Shown one piece after another: positions 9,265 through 17,186 of a DNA stretch of 64,000 nucleotides (position 1 is the first letter of the stretch; every line of letters starts with the position of its first letter). The notes under the pieces were generated by a model. It was not told where the DNA came from, ran no database searches, and saw nothing but the letters and a program-made list of their open reading frames with translations. Origin of the DNA: Candidatus Heimdallarchaeota archaeon (lineage in GTDB: Archaea > Asgardarchaeota > Heimdallarchaeia > JABLTI01); the NCBI GenBank assembly GCA_030614005.1, contig JAUWKS010000007.1, forward strand, positions 1 to 64,000. The letters are read 5' to 3'. A program made the translations under genes and the position numbers.

Positions 9265-9723
9265 ATGACAGACAAAGAATTTACTGAAGAAGAAAAAATA
9301 CACAGAAAAATGGCTATTGATTTTTTTAACTATACATGGACATTGCTAGATAAAGAGAAAAGAACCATTGCAGAAGATGATGAAATGATTCATGCTGCCC
9401 ATGCTTCAAGATTTCACTGGGGAAAAGTTGGCACACCAACTCATTTCGAACGTGGAGAGTGGCAAATATCAAGAGTATATTCAGTTCTTAGTCATCCTCA
9501 ACCAGCACTTTATCATGCGCAACGATGCCTCACTATCTGTCAAGAGAATAAAATAGAGGGGTTTGACATTGCATTTGCATATGAAGCAGTTGCTCGTGCT
9601 TATGCTCTTGCTGGAAATGAAGATGAAAAGAAGAAGTTCTACAAGCTTGCTCAAACTGCTGCAGAACAAATCAAGGAAGCTGATGATAAAGATTATTTCT
9701 TAAGCGAGCTGAAGACAATTTAA
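9265..9723 (+). CDS. Conserved helical (TPR-like) protein
   Basis: A 152-residue helical protein. The central part (HPQPALYHAQRCLTICQENK, then FDIAFAYEAVARAYALAGNE) has the spacing of two TPR-like helix pairs, and an N-terminal segment contains the conserved-looking HAAHASRFHWGKVGTPTHFE with several histidines. Proteins of this build occur in bacteria and archaea as uncharacterised TPR-like families; I cannot name a function. ATG 9265 is chosen over TTG 9238 because the extra ten codons are unlike the rest and the TATA-like element lies at 9212-9223. The histidine-rich segment might bind a metal, which is speculation. Confidence 0.75.
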   Translation: MTDKEFTEEEKIHRKMAIDFFNYTWTLLDKEKRTIAEDDEMIHAAHASRFHWGKVGTPTHFERGEWQISRVYSVLSHPQPALYHAQRCLTICQENKIEGFDIAFAYEAVARAYALAGNEDEKKKFYKLAQTAAEQIKEADDKDYFLSELKTI

Positions 9724-9881
9724 CTTGTCTTTTTTTATCGCTTTTTTTTCAAAATTATCAAATAATTTTAAGCAACATTGATAAGATAGATGAAACTAAT
9801 ATTGTCTAGATTTTATCTATTTATTCAAATTATTAGGTATTATACATATCAGAAATTACATCTATTGGAGTTTTTATAATA

Positions 9882-10772
9882 ATGCGCAAAGTAGCTATTG
9901 TAACAGATGGAAGCTCAGATCTTCCGAAAGAGCTAGTTGATAAATATAAAATTCATATTGCTCCTTTCAAAGTTATTATTGATGACAAAGTATTTCACAT
10001 GTTGGGCAATTATGGTGATTTAACACCAGACGAATTTTATGATCTCTATGATACTGCAAAAGAATTTCCAACTACAGCCGTTCCTTCCCCGCAAGCATTT
10101 AAAAATGCCTTTGAATCTGCTGCAAAGGAAGCTGATGTAGTTATTGGTATATTCATTTCTAGTGAATTATCTGGTACTTATCAAAGTGCACTACGAGTAG
10201 TGGAAATGATTGATAATGCAGAGGTAGTCTGTTTTGATTCTCGTGTTGCTACTTCCACACTTGGTGCTTTGGTTATCGAAGCTGCCAAAATGGCTGATGC
10301 CGGCAACTCAAAAGAAGAAATCATTGCTCGTGTTAAAAATTTAATACCACAAGGAAAGCTTGTTTGCATTCTAGACAATGTTGAAGCTGTGTATCGAAGT
10401 GGTCGTCTTGGTTGGACCAAAAAATTCTTAGTTAATGCCTTCAAAATCAAACCGATCGTTCTTTTTGAGGATGGCAAAATTACTCCTGGTGGAACTATCC
10501 GTGGTCGAGAAGCTGCTTTTAAAGCTTTAAAAAATGCTGCAAAATACATCGCTAAAAGTGCCAAAACGGACACTGTTTTTATTTGGCATGTGAGAAGTCT
10601 CGAATTTGCGACTGAGCTTAAGGAGATCATGGAACAAAACAATCCAACTAATTTGGATATTCAGATTATCGAAGCCGGTCCTGTTGTTGGTACTCATGTT
10701 GGTAAGGGTGCTCTTGCCTTTATGTACTATGGCGATTACAACCCTGACTGGTTATTACAAATTGATTCTTAA
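9882..10772 (+). CDS. DegV family fatty-acid-binding protein
   Basis: A 296-residue DegV-fold protein; family members bind a long-chain fatty acid, and bacterial homologues (FakB) present it to a fatty-acid kinase. Typical features are the N-terminal VTDGSSDLP, the FPTTAVPSP segment, ISSELSGTYQSA (lipid-binding Ser/Thr motif region), and YRSGRLGWTKK near residue 170. Length and full domain order are normal. In archaea with isoprenoid lipids the ligand is uncertain. ATG 9882 follows a TTGGAG ribosome binding site by about a dozen bases. It stands alone, with a hairpin plus T-tract right behind it. Confidence 0.9.
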   Translation: MRKVAIVTDGSSDLPKELVDKYKIHIAPFKVIIDDKVFHMLGNYGDLTPDEFYDLYDTAKEFPTTAVPSPQAFKNAFESAAKEADVVIGIFISSELSGTYQSALRVVEMIDNAEVVCFDSRVATSTLGALVIEAAKMADAGNSKEEIIARVKNLIPQGKLVCILDNVEAVYRSGRLGWTKKFLVNAFKIKPIVLFEDGKITPGGTIRGREAAFKALKNAAKYIAKSAKTDTVFIWHVRSLEFATELKEIMEQNNPTNLDIQIIEAGPVVGTHVGKGALAFMYYGDYNPDWLLQIDS

Positions 10773-10778
10773 TTTCTC

Positions 10779-10817
10779 TCTCCCATATTTATTGGGAGAT
10801 TCCTCTACTTTTTTAAT
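10779..10817 (+). terminator. Hairpin and T-tract after degV
   Basis: TCTCCCA (10779-10785) pairs with TGGGAGA (10793-10799) across a seven-base loop, followed by a T-rich stretch with seven T at 10811-10817. Placed directly after the degV stop and before the pyruvate kinase start. Confidence 0.5.
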
Positions 10818-10877
10818 CCACTTAAAATATATTTGAGGTATATTTGATACTATACTGATAGTAGTCTGTTAGATTGG

Positions 10878-12236
10878 GTGAATCTTCTCTTGCCAACAAC
10901 AAAACTAAAACCAAGAAACAAGAATTTTGCTAGAACAAAAATCGTTTGTACAATTGGACCTGAATCTAAATCAAAAACTGAATTGGAAAAGCTCATTAAA
11001 GCAGGTATGGATGTTGTCCGATTGAATTTTTCGCACAATTCTCATGCTTGGCATAAAACTATCTTTCAAAGAGTCAGAAACATTTCAGATGAAATCGCTA
11101 TTCTGTTTGATTTGCAGGGACCAAAAATTCGTATTGGTGAATTAGACTCTCCCTATTTTTTGAATAGGGGTGATGATGTAATTTTAACTACTGAAGAAAT
11201 TGTTGGGAATAGTGAACGTTTTACAGTTTCACTCAAATCCTTAACTAAAACACTCAAGAAAAAAAATCGATTATATATCAACGATGGCATTATAGGCTTA
11301 AGGGTTAAAAAAATCGAAGGCAACGATATTCTCTGTGAGGTTACTTCATCTGGAGAAATAAGAAGTAAGAAAGGAGTGAACATTCCGAATGTTAAATTGG
11401 ATCTTCCTTGTCTTACGAAGAAAGATTTTACTGACCTCGATTTTGCTCTGGACCTCGAACCTGATTATATAGCTTTATCCTTTGTTCGTGCAGCTGAAGA
11501 TTTAGTTAGTTTGAGAGAGAAAATACATGATAGAAATTTAGATATTCCAATCATAAGCAAAATTGAACATGCTTTTGCAATCAAAAATTTCGATAAAATT
11601 CTCAAAGAATCTGATGCAATTATGGTTGCTCGAGGTGATTTAGGGATTGAAACTTCTGTTGCCAATCTTCCCATTCTTCAGAAGGAAATAATTATGAAAA
11701 GTAACCGAGCCGGGAAACCTGTTATCACTGCAACTCAAATGTTGGAGTCAATGATAAATAATCCTCGACCAACTCGAGCAGAAGCGAGTGATGTTGCTAA
11801 TGCTATATTTGATGGTACAGATGCTGTTATGTTAAGTGCTGAAACTGCCGTTGGAAAATATTCCGTCGAATCCGTTGAGATGATGAATAAAATTGCTCTT
11901 AATGTTGAAAAGGAGCTCAAATGGAAAGACTTTCCAACAGTCAAACATTCTAAAGAAAATCAAATCTCTGAGAATTTAGCAACTGCAGCAGGGATGATTG
12001 TAAGCAAAACTCCTGTGAAAGCTATCATTGCTTTTACAGAAGGGGGTTTTAGTGCAAGACTAATTGCCAAACATAGACCAAAGACGAGGATATTTGTTGC
12101 AACTCCAAGTGTAAAAGTTATCAGAAGGTTAGGACTTATTTGGGGCTGTTATCCATTATTAGTTAAGCAATACCAAAATACTGATCAAATGGTGGTGGAA
12201 ACTGTGGATACTGCGAAGAAAATGAAATACCTATAA
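10878..12236 (+). CDS. pyk: Pyruvate kinase, ends early at an in-frame TAA
   Basis: Converts phosphoenolpyruvate and ADP to pyruvate and ATP. The 452 residues show the A domain (TKIVCTIGPESKSK near 20, DLQGPKIRIG near 85), the B domain (about 90-190), the active-site lysine region IPIISKIEHAFA, the signature ITATQMLESMINNPRPTRAE, and most of the C domain. The GTG start at 10878 is the best available; a TTG follows five codons later. The reading frame stops at TAA 12234-12236 after KKMKYL, but the next 39 codons in the same frame encode the usual pyruvate kinase C-terminus (see the following feature). The enzyme may be truncated, read through, or the stop may be an assembly or single-base error. 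Otherwise all core motifs are intact. Confidence 0.9.
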   Translation: MNLLLPTTKLKPRNKNFARTKIVCTIGPESKSKTELEKLIKAGMDVVRLNFSHNSHAWHKTIFQRVRNISDEIAILFDLQGPKIRIGELDSPYFLNRGDDVILTTEEIVGNSERFTVSLKSLTKTLKKKNRLYINDGIIGLRVKKIEGNDILCEVTSSGEIRSKKGVNIPNVKLDLPCLTKKDFTDLDFALDLEPDYIALSFVRAAEDLVSLREKIHDRNLDIPIISKIEHAFAIKNFDKILKESDAIMVARGDLGIETSVANLPILQKEIIMKSNRAGKPVITATQMLESMINNPRPTRAEASDVANAIFDGTDAVMLSAETAVGKYSVESVEMMNKIALNVEKELKWKDFPTVKHSKENQISENLATAAGMIVSKTPVKAIIAFTEGGFSARLIAKHRPKTRIFVATPSVKVIRRLGLIWGCYPLLVKQYQNTDQMVVETVDTAKKMKYL

Positions 12237-12356
12237 GATAACGATACAATACTTATTTTATCCGGCTCTGTTTTATGTCCCGGTAAAACCAATCTATTGC
12301 GTGCTTACAAAGTATCTGATTTACCTACACCACGAGAGTTTGCTGCTATTTCTTAA
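12237..12356 (+). pseudogene. Conserved C-terminal 39 codons of pyruvate kinase beyond the stop
   Basis: Read in the frame of pyk, these bases encode DNDTILILSGS followed by VLCPGKTNLLRAYKV and a short tail to TAA 12354-12356. Family C-termini read GD.VVVTSG...G..G.TN.L.V..V, so this is the genuine terminal strand, still uninterrupted. A single AAA-to-TAA change would explain the stop. No ribosome binding site or start supports independent translation. Confidence 0.75.
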
Positions 12357-12374
12357 AGTTAGGTTTTATAAAAC

Positions 12375-13454
12375 CTAAATCCAAATTAGCTTATCAACTC
12401 TTTCTATCAATGCCTCATCTTCCAATTCAACAAAATAAGCACGTAAATCTTGAAGAAGAACTCTTGAAAAATAATCTGCTTCTATTTCTCGCAAAATGAT
12501 CGCATTGTCAATAAGTCGAACCATAAGATCAAACTCATATTTTGAAGCGTTCTTTTTAGAGATATAGGCATTACATTCTATTCCAGAAATTCTCACAATT
12601 GCTTTTTTAGGAGGAATCAGTGATTTAATTGCTTGGTCATAAAATGAGCGCTGAAGTTTGACGATTAAATCTCGAGTGAAGGCTTTGTTAAAAACATCTT
12701 TTAATTCAACTAAGGATTTCCCTTGAATACTTTCTTTAGGGTAAATATTCATATGAAGATCAAATGCGAGAAAAACATTTCCTGCCTCCGTTTTTGTCGT
12801 AAATCCTTTCTCTTCACCTGGGATGATTATTTCTATAATTCGATCCAATGGACTCTTCTCATTAGCTATTGAAATTAAAGTAGTCTTTTCATCTTTACTG
12901 AATGAAATTTTTTCCCAAAACTCATTAAAATTCCGACTTAATTCTTCTTTCATCTTTGAAAGATCAACGATGACTTTCGCAGATGTCTCACACTCTATTG
13001 TGTGCATAATACTAACATTTTGTTCGATTTTCAATTCTTTTTCCTGGGAACTAAGCTTTACAGCTTTTTCTTTAGTAATTGTAAAGTATTCAATTGCTTT
13101 GGATGTACAACGAGTAAAAGTAACAATTGATTTAAAGCTAGCAACTGATTTTTTTATCTTGTCTATTATTTCATTTGAAAATTCTTTATTTGAATAAAAC
13201 ACTAATCCTACGATCTCCAATGAGTAAGGTAAAATATATTTTAGACTTGTAAGTTGATTAACATCATTTTGATCAACAGTTAAATTATCAACACTTTCAA
13301 GATTCTTAGTAAAATGTATTGCAGATAAAATTGAAACTTTGTTTTCTTGTGCATCCAAAAAACCAATTAAGACTGAGAATTTTATCGTATCTTTCTGTTG
13401 ATTTGCTATAGCTTTCAACTGTTTACTTATATCCTTTTTAACAATCAATGTCAT
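12375..13454 (-). CDS. ODR4/MPN-like protein (tentative)
   Basis: A 359-residue soluble protein. By eye it follows the eukaryotic ODR4 family order: an N-terminal strand pair FSVLIGFLDAQENKVSILSA, then YILPYSLEIVGLVFYS (ODR4: LPGGLLVLGVF), a helix (NEIIDKIKKSVASF), a long beta-rich middle, and near the C-terminus ISGIECNAYISKKNASKYEF followed by an amphipathic helix (ODR4: VKCRAYIHSSKPK). ODR4 is the cofactor of the UFM1 protease UFSP2 and has an inactive MPN-type fold. No JAMM metal motif (HxH...D) is seen, so it would also be inactive. It lacks the C-terminal membrane anchor of animal ODR4. The start is ATG 13454; the gene converges on pyk with only 18 bases between. Confidence 0.45.
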   Translation of the reverse strand: MTLIVKKDISKQLKAIANQQKDTIKFSVLIGFLDAQENKVSILSAIHFTKNLESVDNLTVDQNDVNQLTSLKYILPYSLEIVGLVFYSNKEFSNEIIDKIKKSVASFKSIVTFTRCTSKAIEYFTITKEKAVKLSSQEKELKIEQNVSIMHTIECETSAKVIVDLSKMKEELSRNFNEFWEKISFSKDEKTTLISIANEKSPLDRIIEIIIPGEEKGFTTKTEAGNVFLAFDLHMNIYPKESIQGKSLVELKDVFNKAFTRDLIVKLQRSFYDQAIKSLIPPKKAIVRISGIECNAYISKKNASKYEFDLMVRLIDNAIILREIEADYFSRVLLQDLRAYFVELEDEALIERVDKLIWI

Positions 13455-13610
13455 TCAAATACCCTTAGCTATCACAAGATGGATTCTTTTTAAAGTTCAT
13501 TTTGAAATTGAGTAAATTTAAGCACTAATTTGCTTTAATTTGGTAGGACAATACTTTTTTATTTTAATTTACTTGTTCAATAAAGAAAAACAAATCAAGG
13601 TTGTTCAAAA

Positions 13611-14558
13611 ATGAAACGAATACTGGTTATCGGTGCTGGCGGTCAAATTGGAAGTGAGCTTGTTCCTTTTCTCAGAAAGAAGTACGGAAAAGAAAATGTT
13701 ATTGCTACAGGTAGACGAACAGTTCTTCCAGAAGTAATAACTGAAGATGGTCCTTGGGTTTATCTTGATGCTCTTCATCAAGAATCCCTTAAGAAAGTCA
13801 TTTATGAAAATTCTATCGATCAAATTTTTCATATGGCTTCCGTTCTCTCAGCAACAGGGGAAAAAATACCTCAAACAGCCTGGGATATTAACGTTAACGG
13901 TTTGATCAATGTCTTAGAAGTCTCGAGACGATATGATATTGAAAGGGTTATTTGGCCAAGCTCTATTGCTGCTTTTGGTCCAACAACTCCTCGTGAAAAC
14001 ACTCCGAATGAAACAATTCTACAACCAACGACCATGTATGGAATTACAAAGGTTTCTGGAGAATTGTTAGCAGAATATTATTACAAGAAATATGGTTTAC
14101 TTACTTTATCGATGCGTTTGCCTGGAATAATCAGCAGTGAAACTGCTCCAGGAGGTGGAACCACAGATTATGCTGTAGAGATATTCTATGAAGCAATAAA
14201 GAATAAAAAATATACTTGCTTTTTGAAAGAAGACACTAAATTGCCAATGATGTATCAACCAGATTGTTTGAAATGCCATGTCGATTTTCTAGAAATAGAC
14301 GAATCCAAATTCAAACGACACGTCTATAATGTAGCTGGTGTCTCATTCACTGCCGGTGAACTTGCAGCAGAAATTAAGAAAATTATACCTGAATTCACCA
14401 TTGATTATAAACCTGATTTCAGACAAGAGATTGCTGATTCTTGGCCAAAATCCATTGATGATTCCATTGCTCGTAAAGAATGGGGTTGGAATCCTAAATA
14501 TGATTTAGCCGGAATTACTAAAGATATGATTGAAAAACTTAGTAAAAGATTAGTATAA
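13611..14558 (+). CDS. tdh: L-threonine 3-dehydrogenase, SDR type
   Basis: Oxidises threonine with NAD to 2-amino-3-ketobutyrate. The 315 residues form an extended SDR: ILVIGAGGQIGSELVPFLR at the N-terminus binds NAD, SSIAAFGP and the catalytic YGITK (Tyr-x-x-x-Lys) follow, and the substrate-specific segment RLPGIISSETAPGGGTTDYA is characteristic of threonine dehydrogenases of the short-chain type (as in Flavobacterium and animals) rather than UDP-sugar epimerases. The next enzyme of the route, glycine C-acetyltransferase, is encoded nearby at 17187-18425 on the other strand. The start ATG 13611 lies after a TTGTTC-rich leader without a clear Shine-Dalgarno. Confidence 0.88.
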   Translation: MKRILVIGAGGQIGSELVPFLRKKYGKENVIATGRRTVLPEVITEDGPWVYLDALHQESLKKVIYENSIDQIFHMASVLSATGEKIPQTAWDINVNGLINVLEVSRRYDIERVIWPSSIAAFGPTTPRENTPNETILQPTTMYGITKVSGELLAEYYYKKYGLLTLSMRLPGIISSETAPGGGTTDYAVEIFYEAIKNKKYTCFLKEDTKLPMMYQPDCLKCHVDFLEIDESKFKRHVYNVAGVSFTAGELAAEIKKIIPEFTIDYKPDFRQEIADSWPKSIDDSIARKEWGWNPKYDLAGITKDMIEKLSKRLV

Positions 14559-14626
14559 ATAAATGTAATGTACAAGAGGCTTCAGCTTCTTTCTTTTATT
14601 TTTTACCATTCATCGAGGAGATTTTT

Positions 14627-15244
14627 TTGAAAGATAAAGAAATAGTTCGCAAAGGGTTTAATGAAATTGCTCTAAAGTATCATGCTGAAAGAAATGAAGA
14701 GCTAGCTGAGATGAAATTACTCCCTGATTTTGTGGCACTAATTTCACAAGGTGGGAAAATTCTAGATGCGGGGTGTGGAGGAGGTTATCCTTTTACTGAA
14801 TTACTAAGTGAACATTTTGATGTTCTTGGTGTAGACATCTCAGAAAAACAAATAGAATTAGCAAAGAAAAATGCTCCTAAGGCAAACTTCCAATGTATTG
14901 ATATGACTAAATTATCCTTCCCAGATGAATATTTCAATGGAATATTCTCTTATTATGCGATAATACACATCCCTCGAGATGAACATTTTGATTTATTAGT
15001 CAATTTCTATCGAATGCTAAAACCGAATGGAGTGGCATTACTAACTTTTCATAGTGAGGATGATCCCAGTTCGTATTATGATGATTTTTTCGATACCAAC
15101 ATGTTTTGGAGTGGTTTTGACGCTGAAAAAAACATTCAAATGGTAAAAAAAGCTGGTTTTAAGATTATTTGGTCTAAATTAATTGGTGACAGTTTGGGTG
15201 ATTCTAAACATCTTTTTGTTCTTCTTGAGAAAAAGCAAAAATGA
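14627..15244 (+). CDS. Class I SAM methyltransferase, stand-alone paralogue
   Basis: A 205-residue Methyltransf_11/25-type enzyme. SAM motif I is KILDAGCGGGYPFTELL near 45, followed by VLGVDISEKQIELAKKNAP and the motif-IV region GIFSYYAIIHIPRDEH. It is clearly homologous to the C-terminal domain of the next protein; both share YYAI.H.PR.EH, NFFRMLK.G-like and DDP segments with a WSGFDA/WSSFDA motif near the end. The start is TTG 14627, chosen because GAGGAG (14615-14620) precedes it by six bases. The substrate is unknown; related families methylate small molecules. It sits between tdh and its membrane-anchored duplicate. Confidence 0.82.
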   Translation: MKDKEIVRKGFNEIALKYHAERNEELAEMKLLPDFVALISQGGKILDAGCGGGYPFTELLSEHFDVLGVDISEKQIELAKKNAPKANFQCIDMTKLSFPDEYFNGIFSYYAIIHIPRDEHFDLLVNFYRMLKPNGVALLTFHSEDDPSSYYDDFFDTNMFWSGFDAEKNIQMVKKAGFKIIWSKLIGDSLGDSKHLFVLLEKKQK

Positions 15245-15370
15245 AATTATAGTCCCTTCCATTAATTTTTTATAATTTAGATATCTATTAGATTATTAGC
15301 GCGTAAATATCATAAGAATATATACACTAAAATTGATGAAAAGTTTTAGTGAAGTTCGGAGTGAACATTG

Positions 15371-17164
15371 ATGGCTGAGTTTGGCGTAGACTTTTACTTA
15401 ACAATAGTATTATCTTTTGTAGAATTAGTCATACTTGGTATTTTCACCGTTCTTTATTTCAAAAAAAAGCAACCTGCTTTCCAATCACTAATTATTTCTG
15501 CGTTCCTATTTCTTCTTGCTAATATTGTATCTATTATTCATATTGTAATGCCAAACTTGGCTGGCTTGACATTTTTCCAAGGACTTTTAAGTGCTGCCGG
15601 ACTTGCACCGATTGTTGTATTCTTAGAAATATTTGAAAATGGAACTTCTTTTAATCAAAGGAGTTCTTCATCAGTTATTTTTATACTGCTTATTGGCGCA
15701 GTCAAGGGTGCATCAAAATTACTAGTTGTTGAATTTCATGGTCCACTAGAGGTAGAGTTGGGAAATTTCTTCAATTTTATTGCACCAATATTGTTTATTT
15801 TAGTTGGCTCTCTGTACGTCAACACTCTCTCTAAAATGAAGGATCGTATTCGCTTTGAAAATCAAAAGAAAAAGATTCGAAAAGTGAAAACAGGTGTTTA
15901 TCTTACTTTTATTATCCCTAAATTTATTTCAGGGTCCATTTTTACTTTGAGCATTTTACCAGCATTTATCTTCAAAGATTTTGATGTTAATCTCATATTA
16001 GATCAAAGTAATATTTTCGATTTAATTGTAAATACTACACAAATTATTGGACTGGTAGTACTGAGTATACCAATTATTTTCAGTGGATCAGTATTCTTTA
16101 TGCAATCAAGGAAGGTTTCAAGATTAATAGTTATTAATAAAGATGCTATCCCAATCTTCGAGTTTGCATTTGAAAAGGAGGATTCATTCTGTGATGATAA
16201 ATTGCTTAAAGAGGCTTATAATTCTATAAGCACAATAATGAATGATGGGGGGATAGCTTGTCAAGAATTAAAGTCAATGAATTTCAGTGATGTACAAATT
16301 ATGGTTGATGTCCGGGATGATTTCGCGGTATTATTAGTAACAGACAGACCAACTTTATTTTTGAACAAAGCAGTGGAATCTTTTGCAAATGATTTTCAAT
16401 TAATCTTCCCTCAAAATACTGACTTAAATCAAATAAGAACTCAAAAGATCAAATTTACTGCAGAAAAAATGATTCAAAAAAACTTCGGTTTGGAACAAGA
16501 AGAATTTGAGCAAATACGTTCAATTGTTAGAATGGGTTTTGATAAAGTAGGAATTGAATATTCGAAAACGAGATTGGAATCTGATGAAGAAGTGCTCTTA
16601 CTACCCGATTTTATGAAACGCTTGCCAACCGGTGCTCGAGTTTTAGATGCAGGTTGTGGCGCTGGAGAACCTATTACAAGGATTTTAAGTGAGAGATTCA
16701 AAGTGGTTGGTGTAGATATTTCACGAAAACAAGTAGAAGCAGCTCGAAAAATACTTCCATATTGCGATTTTGTCTGGCAAGATATGACAACGCTAACGTA
16801 CCCTGATGGCTACTTTGATGGCATAATTTCATACTATGCAATACCCCATGTTCCAAGAGAAGAACACAAAGGATTAATGGATAATTTCTTCCGTATGCTA
16901 AAAGAAGGTGGGTATGTTCTGCTCTGTTTTGGAACAGATGATGATCCAGGAACAGTTATAGATGGTTTCTTTGGCGTGAAAATGTATTGGAGTAGTTTTG
17001 ATGCAGGGACAAATGTGGAAATGTTGAAGGAAACTGGATTCCATATTACTTGGTTAAAGTTCATTTTTGATGATTTAACAGAAGAACAACACATTTTTGC
17101 ATTAGCTCAAAAACCACACAAAGAACTATTCGATGAAATAAAAGAAAGAAAAAGAATTGATTGA
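15371..17164 (+). CDS. Multi-TM protein with longin-like domain fused to a SAM methyltransferase
   Basis: A 597-residue membrane protein. Residues 8 to about 250 contain roughly seven hydrophobic segments, including IVLSFVELVILGIFTVLYF and IIGLVVLSIPIIFSGSVFFM, with a cytoplasmic basic loop (KMKDRIRFENQKKKIRKVK). About 255-370 is an alpha/beta domain (SRLIVINKDAIPIFEF ...) resembling the longin-like domains elsewhere in the window. About 380-597 is a methyltransferase with motif I VLDAGCGAGEPITR, VVGVDISRKQ and SYYAIPHVPREEH, paralogous to the gene just upstream. ATG 15371, three bases after an in-frame TTG, has GGAG about nine bases before it. The architecture suggests a membrane sensor controlling a methyl transfer; this is inference. 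The closest family name I can offer is 7TM sensor-like. Confidence 0.8.
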   Translation: MAEFGVDFYLTIVLSFVELVILGIFTVLYFKKKQPAFQSLIISAFLFLLANIVSIIHIVMPNLAGLTFFQGLLSAAGLAPIVVFLEIFENGTSFNQRSSSSVIFILLIGAVKGASKLLVVEFHGPLEVELGNFFNFIAPILFILVGSLYVNTLSKMKDRIRFENQKKKIRKVKTGVYLTFIIPKFISGSIFTLSILPAFIFKDFDVNLILDQSNIFDLIVNTTQIIGLVVLSIPIIFSGSVFFMQSRKVSRLIVINKDAIPIFEFAFEKEDSFCDDKLLKEAYNSISTIMNDGGIACQELKSMNFSDVQIMVDVRDDFAVLLVTDRPTLFLNKAVESFANDFQLIFPQNTDLNQIRTQKIKFTAEKMIQKNFGLEQEEFEQIRSIVRMGFDKVGIEYSKTRLESDEEVLLLPDFMKRLPTGARVLDAGCGAGEPITRILSERFKVVGVDISRKQVEAARKILPYCDFVWQDMTTLTYPDGYFDGIISYYAIPHVPREEHKGLMDNFFRMLKEGGYVLLCFGTDDDPGTVIDGFFGVKMYWSSFDAGTNVEMLKETGFHITWLKFIFDDLTEEQHIFALAQKPHKELFDEIKERKRID

Positions 17165-17178
17165 GGATTTCTCCTCAA
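17161..17178. terminator. Hairpin between convergent genes
   Basis: TTGAGGA and TCCTCAA pair across four bases, overlapping the stop of the membrane methyltransferase gene and facing the end of the glycine C-acetyltransferase gene. No T-tract is adjacent, so a terminator role is only possible. Confidence 0.3.
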
Positions 17179-17186
17179 CGATACAA

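Noticed and set aside
10878..12356. Stop at 12234 read as a recoded amino acid
   Set aside because: The codon is TAA; pyrrolysine uses TAG and selenocysteine TGA, and no recoding element was seen.
12823..13197. 124-codon plus-strand ORF inside the ODR4-like gene
   Set aside because: Antisense shadow of a coherent longer gene; hydrophobic low-complexity translation.
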